This document shows, piece by piece, positions 46,684 to 57,900 of a stretch of DNA of 64,000 nt (position 1 is its first letter; each line of letters begins with the position of its first letter). Under the pieces are notes generated by a model that ran no database searches, was not told the DNA's origin, and saw only the letters and a list, made by a program, of their open reading frames with translations. This DNA comes from Enoplolaimus lenunculus. Its lineage: Eukaryota > Nematoda > Enoplea > Enoplida > Thoracostomopsidae. A program made the translations under genes and the position numbers. Where the stretch lies: NCBI GenBank assembly GCA_030248215.1, contig JASANG010001546.1:124001-188000 (forward strand). The letters are read 5' to 3'.

Positions 46684-47872
46684 TTAGCTAATCATTCGGC
46701 ACGCATACGTCATTGTTTTTAAATTTTCTATCATTTTGTAAGTAAATTTAAATATGATGAGAAACAATAAAGTGACAATACCAAACTTTTAGCCGAGTTT
46801 ACCGGCACGGAATATACATCACATACTTTTAAAATATTGCAAATATGACCTGTTTAAAATAAGAACCAGTCGAGTCAGAGACAAGGATACTGAGAAGACT
46901 TAGAGACTTTGACGTTTCGACTTCTGCTTATGTTTCGGCTTACGGCATACCTGTAGCCAGGTCACCTTGTTAGGGGGCAGAACAGTTTTCAGTAAGGGCA
47001 TACAAGGGTTTTCGTTGATTTTACAAGCAAGGTTGAAAATATTTTAAGCGGGCCGAAAATTTTTCATGGGGTGCTTCGCTCCCTCCCCAGCTCCCCTTTG
47101 AATACATGTCGGAATTCCAGCATCGCAATCATACTCATCCGGAATTGTAATTGAAATAAAAATTTTGACTGAATTTTAGCCGAAACCGGAATTTTGTTAG
47201 AACCCTGCCAAAAATAAATTGGTAAATCTTATGTCACCTTACTACTGATTTTGTTTCACGAACGGTTTCCTTCAAATGTCCCGCCTTATCTGTTCAGCAG
47301 TTCCGGCGGAACCACTCACTCAAACGTCCCCAATTGGGGACCCTGACCCTCTGAAGGCCCTATCTTAGCAAAGTAAATTTTTTCGCGGACCACGAAGTTA
47401 TAGAGCTGTGAATCATTTTATTAGGGACTCTTCGGACCTGTTTGGTAAGGTCCCGATAATCTTAAGGCCGGCTTTGATGCTCAATGCTTTTCATTGGCTG
47501 GCCATAAAGTCGCATGTACCAGTTTTTAAGAGCGGCGAACGTTCCGGATCCTACGTAAATGATTGTTTCAGTAAACGCATTTTTAATCTCTTAATAGATT
47601 TCAGTAAGATTACAGCTATATTTTGAGGATAATGTAGTATTATATTTCGTTTATTTTTAGAACGAATACATTCAAATAAGTAAAGTACAATAGCGATTGG
47701 GAAATGTTCCCAGGATTAAACGTCAACCCGCAATGAACTTCTAGTTTTTTCTCACGGTTTAAGCGGATTTCAATTTATTTCCCACGGTTCCCATGTATAC
47801 TCAACGCGTTCAACCAATCACAATCGAGAACGGCATTTTAAAACTAGCAAACTGACATTTGATTGGACAGCA
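46684..47872. other. Upstream flank of the RTK gene
   Basis: Contains a family M repeat (about 46940-47105, GCCAGGTCACCTTGTTAGGG; copies at 55645-55815 and 62075-62130) and a family C-like fragment (47100-47211). The last 100 bp carry CCAAT boxes. No upstream exon is visible. Confidence 0.45.
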
Positions 47873-47881
47873 ATGACGTCA
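47810..47881 (+). promoter_or_regulatory. CCAAT boxes and a palindromic CRE at the RTK start
   Basis: CCAAT at 47814-47818, an inverted CCAAT (ATTGG) at 47862-47866, and the full CREB/ATF palindrome TGACGTCA at 47874-47881, overlapping the initiation codon. The motifs are seen directly; promoter activity is inferred. Confidence 0.4.
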
Positions 47882-48028
47882 TCATCAGCAGTGTCATGTC
47901 TCCTATTCGCCGGGTGGTTTGCAACCATCATCCGTGTGTGTTTGACCATTGAATTCGTAGCCTATTATGCTCCTGGCAAAATAACTGGTCGAGATTGTAA
48001 CGCAACTTGTGACGACCTGAAGAGTTTG
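47873..48028 (+). CDS. RTK exon 1: signal peptide and first Cys pair
   Basis: ATG at 47873 starts MTSSSAVSCLLFAGWFATII, a typical secretory signal. The sequence continues through CNATC (first CX3C with an N-glycosylation site) to the donor GTGAGT after 48028, phase 0. Exon 2 supplies the partner CFRSC, giving CX3C-X11-CX3C, which would form a disulphide-closed helical hairpin (inference). No in-frame ATG lies just upstream. Confidence 0.8.
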
Positions 48029-48878
48029 GTGAGTTTTAATTAAAACATTTTCATGATTTTTTTACTGTGGTTGAGGTTTCCCTATACTCAGGTCAGGAGC
48101 AGCCACCCCTCATACCCCCGTTTGGGGGGCCCTCACCCCTAAAGGAACCTTTCCTAGCCGGTTGAAACAAAAACCGCCGAAGTTTTAAAATGCGTCTGGC
48201 TTCTCGATCGCGAGTTTTGGGGTCCCCACCCTGAAGTATGGGGGCAGCCCCTGCCCTGGTCTGTTTTAGCACTGCCAAACATTTTAAGTAATTTGTTAGT
48301 TTTGCTATTTGCTAATTTTGTATAACCGAAGTCAACTTTTTTCGTTTGACCAACATCGTTGTATATATTCTTTCGTTTCGCGTAATATAAAACGTAAATT
48401 TACTAAATTTAAATTTAATAACAAATAATTCAATTTTATGCGCTTTTTCTGAAATTTCTTTTGCTTCTGTATTAAAATCGCTGAATTGGCCATAAATGTT
48501 GAAAATCGGTGCCAGCAAAAATGAAAAAATGGTTAATTTTATTGGGTTTTTGAAAAGTTTTGATTTTTAAAAATTAATTGCATGCGTTTTCAAATTTTTA
48601 TTGTTTTTCAACAGCAGTTTGTTAATAATTGCAAATGTGACTTAATTCTGCATTATTCTTTTTTGTTCATTTATTTGGTCTATATATATATATATACAAA
48701 TTCTTGGACATTAATATTTTTTATTTTATAGATCTTGAAATGGCTTCGAATATTAAAAAACATTAATTTATTGTCCGCGTTTTCAGCTTTTCATTTATTC
48801 AATACACTTGAAAAGGATTAATTGTGTCGATTTGGCATGTATTATAATCTCGGAAGAATGCAAAGTCGTGCTGCAACT

Positions 48879-48912
<34 letters not shown>

Positions 48913-51900
48913 TATAAATCAGCAATGAGCATGGGCGTATATATGAAGGATAGGGGGTCATATTTACCGAAATTTCTGAAAAACTTCAAAAAAGGGAACT
49001 TTTAAAGGTTTTGGAATAATCTGCATATGTCAAAGAGGTCTCTCTTGTTTATGCCCGTTCGCAAAAAAAACTTTTCGACGTAGTCATCCCATCCCGAAAT
49101 ATAATTCTGATTACGCCCCCTAGCAATAAGCATAGTATTTAGAAGCTTAACAACAGCAAATTGCAAACACAAATATATATTTATATGATATGTCTTATTT
49201 TGAGGGCATAAATTTCAATTACACGCAAAAGTCAGCTTTAAAATCTGTTGTCTAGACATTATTTTTGAGTGAAACCCTCGTCAGAGGTTGTCACGAAACA
49301 TTCGATTGCCCCCTCCCCCGGTTCCGGTTCCAACTTAAATCACAACCTGATGAACCAAAATGTAACGGTTTGTGATTGGTTGTAAAATTGGTAGCAAATT
49401 TTTTGGACGCGTTTCTTTATTTTGATTGGCTAAAAATGGTGAAGTTTGACGATGATTAATTATTAATGTTTGGTGCTTGTAAACTTGTGACAGCACAAAT
49501 ATGTTCTAAAATTAGCAAACACTGAGATTTGGCTCGAGGAGGGGGTTCGGGGTTGGAGAATAATTTGGGCATAAAATTAATGATATCTGCCTGACGGCTG
49601 AGCGATGTTGACGTAAATGGAAACTTTAGTTTCAAAAAGTCATGTATTTGGATATCAACGGAAAAATACGGCAAAAAACAAGTTGAATTTTGGACTTAAT
49701 CTATCAGTCACATTACAACGTAACATCAACCTATTAACCTTATTCCTAAACCTAAGTCTAAGACTAACATCACAGCGTAAGGATAAGCTAAAAACTTAAC
49801 TTTAAGCGCAAATTGTTGTTTAAACCCTCGTATAAATTCAAAATTAATATAAATATGTATTATATTTTGTTAATATATATTTTTAGCGTGAATTCAACGA
49901 CTGTTTCCGAAGCTGTCAGAACAATCCCGAACGAAAATCTCAACTGAAAGATAACAGACAAAACGTCAACCAAAGTAAGTAAAACTTTTTTGTGTATCGC
50001 ATAATTTTATTAAGTTTAGACTTATTGGGATTGTAAGCTGACGCTGTCATCTTTTGATATAAAGCAAAACTATTGCTTTCTTGTTATAACACCAGGCTCA
50101 AAGTTGTCATTTATTCGTTTTTGCTCAAAAAGTTAAGTATTTGTATTTATTAAAGACGCTCGCAGACGTCGACGTAAGCATAACTTATGTAAATACATAA
50201 GTGAGATTTCAAAAACACAGTCATTCATTTGTCATGGATAACTGTCGTAGCCCAAGTCGTAATTTAGCTTAATTACGAATTAGGCGAGTCCAAAGCCGAA
50301 TTACGACTTGGCCCGCCCCAAGGCGGAATCATGTGTGATAAGCTGTGCGTTTTCTGATTGGTTATTTGACTGTCATAATCCGTCTTGATTCCACTTCGCT
50401 CAGTAACACAAACTGTTTGGTAGCTAACCGGTAGCGATTGCTTAGCCAATCAGAACAAAGTACTTGCATCAGCTAATCGCATTTGAGTATGGCATTAAGC
50501 TAGTAACCGAATCACAACGCGTGCACTTGTAGCACAGATAGAATTACACCGTGGGCTAGCCCAAATCGTAATTACGCCCTGGACCAGCCCAATTCAGAAT
50601 TGGGCTAAATTACGACTTGGGTTACGAAGTAAACAATTAATTTTAGAAAATAAACAAATTGGTACATTTTTTCAGAAAAACAATATCCGTTACCTCCGCG
50701 AAATTTAACTGTTAGCCTTTCGGTTCATGTCGAAGGTTACTACAAAGACATTAAAGCTCAGATTAAGTGGGATGCGGAACCAGGTATATTGTTTTTATTT
50801 GTTTATTTTTGACAAAAATTTGAAATAATAAAAAGTCGTTTAAAAATATTTTATTCTGACTCTGCCAATGTGGAACTTTAGATTCTAAATACTGTACAAT
50901 GAATAACATTTATGAATACACCTAAATGTAAACATTTGGTTTGCTGAAGCTTCTGCATGGTACAAAATGTATCAGCACGCGTTATATTTTTGCCCGATCC
51001 CCCACCCCCCGCCCCCGATTGATGGACAATAGTACACCACTTGAAACACACAGTAAACATTGGCTTGAAGAATATAGTAGGAGCCACTTGAGATTAAATT
51101 GAAAAGATTAGTGCCACATACCCCGTTTAAATAAGGCGGGGTAGGGCAAAAACGCAACGTGCGCTGGGTACACTGTTTTGTACACAGAATTTGCTCATTT
51201 GCATACTCTTGTCATTATCCACTCTTAGTTAAAGCAAGAGTGGATGATGCGTACTTAAACAAGAGTATACAACTAGAAACATTCTGTGTAGAAAAGAATG
51301 TACCCGGCACGCGTTGCGTATTTGCCCAATCCCCTAATTTAGAGGGGGTTCAACTTGTGTGAAACATGACACTTTATGTATCCAGCATCAAAAAATTGCT
51401 TCGCTTATAGTTAAATTTAGGATTATTGCATGTGACACCGACCCTCTTCTGCACAAGGGGCGTCGGCCAAAAACACAACACCGGTCGGTACATTTTGTGT
51501 CACACAGAACCGCACGAGTTGTGCACTCTTGTCTCATGCATTCTTGGTTTAAGTAAAAAACTTTCATTTTGAATCATTTTACTCGATGTTGTAATTTTAA
51601 AATGAAAAAAAATTAAATTTTGAAAAATTTATTTCTTTTTCGCTGTAAAATTTATTTTAAATCTTATAAAATTGTTATGTTTCAGACGATCGACAAGGGT
51701 TTACGCTCACTGTGATCGCCGCTGATATTGGATGCCAAGAAAATTTTCCTGGATATCATGTTTTGAATATACCACCGGTAAGTTCATTTTTAGCCAATTT
51801 TGTATTTTGTTTAGTTACTCAGAAAGTTTCACAAATTTCTCCCCTCAAATCATTAAGCATACAATTAACGGCCAGTGTAAGGAACAGGGGCGGAACAGTA

Positions 51901-54900
51901 TTGTTAGCATACTCCTAAGCCTAAGCCAAAGCCTAAGGCCAACTCCTAAAAAGTAAGGATGAGCCTATGCCTAAGCTCAAGCCTAAACCTAAGCCTAAGC
52001 GTAAGCCTAAGCCTATGTCTAATCTTAAGAATGAGAATATTCCTAAGCTTAAGCCTACGCGCCTAAGCTTAAGCAAAGCAAAAAAATAGGCTAAAGCTTA
52101 AGCTTACTCTATTGCAGTCCCACAGAAAAACGTTCCGCCCCTGATCTTTACATGGGCCAAATTAACTAAAAAATTAAAAAAACATTTCAGTGTAAATATT
52201 GTAACCAGGGATCCGATTTAAAACCTTTCATTTTGTTTTCTTTATTTCTTTAATTCTTTGTGATATGTGTTTTTTTTGTTATTTGGTTTCATTTGGTTCA
52301 TTCTTTGTTTCCAATTTTTTAATTATTCTTTTTGTTTTTGTTGTTTTATTTGTTCCTTTTATTTTTTTATTCTTCATATATTTTCTCATGTTTCTACTGT
52401 GTTTAACCAAATTTTATTCTTTTTTTTAGACAGCTCGAGCAAGAGTGATACCTGTGACGTTTAATCAAGTCAATCTGATAATAGATCATGGTTGTACGTA
52501 CACAATTGAGGTAAGTAACTTATTTTACGTTGGTGCTTAAAAATGTTCGTCTAAAAATTATTATGCAGCGCCATGCGGCAATTAACATGCGTCGACGTAC
52601 GGTGCTAGTCCGCAGCTGGACGACATTAAAACAGTCCAAAAATATATCGTCACTGTCAATCCATAGGATTGCGCTATACTTGTCGTACGGCGCCGGCCGT
52701 CACCCGTCCAATACCGTCCGTCATTCGTACGGATGCCGTCCGTAATCCGTACGGCGCTGTGCGTTACCGTGCGGTATTATGAGTTAATTACTCCCGTACG
52801 ATACCGTATGGTTACGCACGATGATGGACGGTGACGCACAGTGGCGGACGGTGACGGACGGAGTCGTGCCGGCGACAGACGGTGCCGTACGGCATTAAAA
52901 TATTTAAAAAAGTATAACGCAGCCCTAAAGTTTTGCTTAAGTCGCAAAATATTGATGAGGTCAAATCTCTTGCATTTGATTGGTCAACGTGGGTATTTCA
53001 AGTATTATTTCATTTTGAACTGGAATTGTACTAAATAAATTATAATCCAGCATTCACCGTGTTTTAATTTCAATTAAGCCCTCTTCACACGTGCAAGTTT
53101 TTGCTGCGAGAACTTGCAGCTGCAAATTGCACGCATAACTTGCATTTTGTTCATCAGCCAATGAGAAAGCGGATGCAATAAATTCATTAAACTTGCACGG
53201 TTATTCACACATGTGAACTAAATTCCTAGCTATGATTTTTAATGAATTATTTGCAGCTGCAAGTTTTTCGAACGGGATTTTGGACAAAACTTGCTAGTGC
53301 GAGCTGTAGCTAAAAGTTCTCGCAGCAAAAACTTGCATGTCTGAATAGGGGTTTATACTTAATATAATTTTTAAATTTTTTTAGATGCATTCCAAGCCAT
53401 ACCCCTACCGACAACCAGAGTACACAGCGTCTTTGATGTTTACCGTTCCAGAATGTATTAATCAGTATTGTGATTGTCACAGTAAGTTTGGCATAATTTG
53501 TCTTCCGGAAACCACTGATGCTGATCACAAATTGTGCTCAATTTCGGTGTTGAAATTTTGCATATTTTGACAAAATTTAATTCATTTAGTGAGTTTGAAT
53601 TTAACTTTTGTACAATTTTAAGAAAAAAATTACCGCGTATAAAATAAGCGTAACACCAAAACATTTACCGACACCTTACAGATATTTGCTAAAATTTAGC
53701 AAATTACACACTGTTACGGCCCTGTTCTATAGATTGCGCGATAAATGTTTGTCTAATCTAAGGATACGAACTATTTTAGATCAATCACCGATTCCGACGC
53801 CGAAAAATATTCAAATTGAAACGTTTTGGAATGCAAAACGCGAAAGTTATTCGGCCCGGATTCAATGGTCATATCGATTTTTGAAAATGCAGTCTGAAAA
53901 ACGAGTCGATTTCTATTTGACGGTCGCTAGTTTAAATAAGGTAAAAGTAAAAAATAAACGCTTCAAGTTGCGAGCAGTTTTAAGCTGGACCACCGTTCTG
54001 AAAATTCGTAAAAAAATTTTAAAATATTGAGAATTTTTTGTTTCAATTTAAGACAAATATATTTTAATATATTGGAGAAATTTTTTTGTTTCAATTTAAG
54101 TCATAATAAATTTTAAAATATTGAGAATTTTTTGTTTTAATTTAAAGACAAATAAATTTTAAAATATTGAGAAATTTTTTTGTTTCAATTTAAGACAAAT
54201 AAATTTTAAAATATTGAGAATTTTTTGTTTCAATATAAAGACAAATAAAGTTTAAAATATTGACAAATTTTTTTGTTTCAATTTAAGTCATAATAAAGTT
54301 TAAAATATTGAGAATTTTTTGTTTCAATTTAAGACAAATAAATTATAAAATATTGAGAAACTTTTTTTGTTTCAATTTAAGACAAATTTTAATTTTTGAA
54401 ATTTAAGTTGGTCGATTTTGTACTTTTTACTGCTGGCAATGTTACCTTAACGCACAGAATTCGCTAAGTGGTCAATTGACAATTTGGCGAAATCTACTGA
54501 GTCTTATCTTACGAAGTGAAAAATTTCACAAACGGACTGTAGTGCCTGTTTGCAACTTAGGATTAGCAAGAGTGGATGATCACAAGAATGTACCACTCGC
54601 TACGTAGTGTGTGGTACAAAATATACGCTTACTGGTTATGTTTTTTGTTCTAATCCGTTTATTTAGGGCCTTATAGGGATCAATTTTACATCAATCACAC
54701 GTTAAATTTTATTAAAAATAACGAACTACTTTTTGGTGGGCCAATGTTACTTTTAATGGCGTAACAGTAGATTAGGCATATTCCTAAGCCCAAGCCTAAG
54801 CTTAAACGTTGCAAAAATGTGTTCCTAAGTCTAAGCCTAAGCAAAAAATGTAATCTAGAATATAAATCTGCTCTTTTATAGACCCAAAAGAAACATGAAC

Positions 54901-57900
54901 GCCCCTTAAAGTAACATGGGCCTTTCGGTGCGTACAACACAATATGAATGTCAGCCTCTGAACGTTTTAACCCACTAAGGCCGGGTGGAAGCAATACACA
55001 ACGTGCGCCGGGTTCATTCTTTTCCACACAGAATATATTCAGTTGCATAGTCTTATTAAAAGAGTATCATGCACTTGAGGCACGTAAATAAGCGTAGAAT
55101 ATCAAATATTCCTAGAAAGCCGAAGGCAATCATTTGACAACATTAAAAGGAAACAACAGTATATATTTTGCAGGGTTCCAACCGGAACTAGATTTGGTCG
55201 GAAGCGAAATCGAAATGGGAATCAAATTTTTCTGTCGGAACCGGAAACGGAATCGAAATGGGAATCAAGTTTTAGTAATTCTATTAAAAAGTTAAAGAAG
55301 GATGACTTAACTTTTGTTGCAGTATGCCTGTTTCCGTAAACTGTTCACAGTTTCAGTAAAAATTGTTTATATATCTGACAGAATACACGTAACCACTCGG
55401 AATATTTACAAAGAAAAAACCAACAGAATAATTGCAAATGAACGAAACAAAACGAAACAAGCAAAATCTAAGTTCAATCATCTTAAAAACTCATAACCGA
55501 AAAATCAGGATTCCGGTCGAGCAGCAGTCGGTCGGAATCGGAATTTGAAGTTAAATTTTGCCGGAATTTTAGCCGGAATCGAAATTCCGATGGAACCCTG
55601 TGTGGTTACCGTACCAGATTTGCCATAATGCTAATATGGTTAGCCACGCATGCCGGTGGCCAGCTCATCTTGCTAGGGAGGCTAAAAATATTTCAGAAGG
55701 GGCATTTAAAGGTTTTCAATGACTTACAAGCAAGACTGAAAATATGCTAGGGTGGCTAAAATTGTTCCGGGTGAGGGCTGAGACCCCTGGCCCCTCCTTG
55801 GCTACGGGTTCGTAGCCACGGCACCGATTATTACAGTGACTCTACTGCAACAACGGTAGCTGACTGGTTCCATCTAATGACCTGAATGACTGCGGTGACC
55901 TGGGCCAATGTAAAGAACAGGGACGGAACAGTATTATAAGCATATTCCTATGCCTAAGAGTAAGCCTAAGTCTAGGCCTAAGCCTAAGCCTAAGCCTAAG
56001 TGTAAGAATGAGCATATTCCTAAGTCTAAGCCTAAGCCAAGCAAAAAACTTAGTACATATCTTAAGCTTCCTCTATTGCAGTCACATAGAAAAACGTTCC
56101 GCCCTTGATCTTTACATGGGCCGAATTCTGATCTGCTTCATTCCTACATGAAAAATAGACGCCAGTGTAAAGTAAACAAAATCCAAACGTTGGATGTAAA
56201 ATTTTACTTTTTCGTCGTGACACCTATTTTTAGCTTGCAATTTGAAATTTCAAACATAGATTAATAATGTTTAGGCCACAAACAGCATGATGATTTGACC
56301 ACCTATGGCCACTGGGACTCACCGGAGAATTCTGGTGTTTCTAGTGTAAAAATGTGAATTTTGGCAATTTCAACTAAAGTTTCATACAATATCGTTGCAT
56401 GCGTGTATATTTTAAATTAATATTTTGAATTTAAATTTTTTTACCTTTTTATTTTTAATTGTGTCATAATTAAACAATATTTTGTTTACTTTTTTAGGCA
56501 TTTCAATTACTGCATCCAAGATTACAACAGAAAATATTTACAAACGCAATTCCTTACCGTGAACCGATTAAAGGAACTGAGGTAAGCGTATTTTAAGTAT
56601 TTTATTTATTTTATTTAAATACTGTTTATTTTAAGAAAAAAGCTGAAATATGCTATATATTAGATATTCTAGTCTTTTTCCTAACCTCCCAAACGTAGAA
56701 GACTAGCCACTGAAGGACAATGTCCGCTATAGTCCACAAATAATTTTGAATCAAATTAGCTGTATTTTAAGTAGAAATTTATTATTTTAAAATTATAATC
56801 AGTAGGAATTTAAAAATTTCTAACTCAACGCGGACGTGCGATAATTACTGTGAATAAAAAGTTATCGATCGAGAAAATAAACAGATTTTTAGTCGTAAAT
56901 TTAAGTGCAAAATTTACGGTATTTATCCCAGTTTGGAAATAATATGGCTTAGATGCGTTTTTTTCGTATCCGCCAGTGATTGTAATGTTTTTTTAATTTT
57001 ATGGTCAAATATTAATAACATGAAAATAAAAATTATATTTTTTGTTTATTTTTAGAAACAACGTCACTATGAAGTGGTATGGGATAATTTGGTTCTTGGT
57101 GACGAGCATAAACTAAGGGTAAGTCTTTTTTGACTGCTTGCGTTACATTGCAATATTTGTCTTAAATTTTTGCATATCTAAGGGTTGCGCTATACGTTTT
57201 CTGACGTGCGGTGCCGTCCGTCACCGTGCGGTATCGTACGCAAATATCTCACGTACGATAACGTTGTGGTGACGGACAATGACGGACGCCGCCGTACGGG
57301 TGACGGACGGCGCCGTACGGGTGACGGACGGCACCGTACGGGTGACGCACGGTGACGGACGGCACCATACGGGTGACGCACGGTGACGGACGGCGCCGTA
57401 CGGGTGACGCACGGTGGCGGACGGCGCAGTACGGGTGACGCACGGTGACGGACGGCGCCGTACGGGTGACGCACGGTGGGGGACGGCGCAGTACGGGTGA
57501 CGCACGGTGGCGGACGGCGCAGTACGGGTGACGCACGGTGACGGACGGCGCAGTACGGGTGACGCACGGTGACGGACGGCGCTGGACGGTGACGGATGGT
57601 ACCGTACACGTGAAAGACGACGAAAGGCGGGTGACCTACGGCACCGGACGTCAAGTATAGAGCAACCCTGTGTGCGTTATTGATTATATACCATTCTGTG
57701 GTTTAACTCTTGTTCCCATCGTATAAAATTTTGCAATTTATTTTCAGATTTTTGCTGTCAGTCCACAAATCTGTTCAAGTCCTGATGTTGAACAAATTTT
57801 CATTGTTACAGGTACGGTTAGAATATCATCGCAGGGTTTCGATTGGGTTTTGTACCATTGTCTCTTCAAATTTAAGGTTAACGCGCAGACTTAGTCTCAC

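Noticed and set aside
51905-52080. Interstitial telomere (TTAGGC array)
   Set aside because: Hexamers are degenerate and confined within transposon termini with target duplications, so they are element cores rather than telomeric DNA.
53608-53779. Open frame upstream of RTK exon 7
   Set aside because: Phase and the TTTTAG acceptor at 53779 place the exon start at 53780; the upstream part has no FN3 character.
57190-57654. Three overlapping Arg/His/Pro-rich frames on the minus strand
   Set aside because: Products of the 31-bp tandem unit lacking stops; no start context, splice support or similarity.
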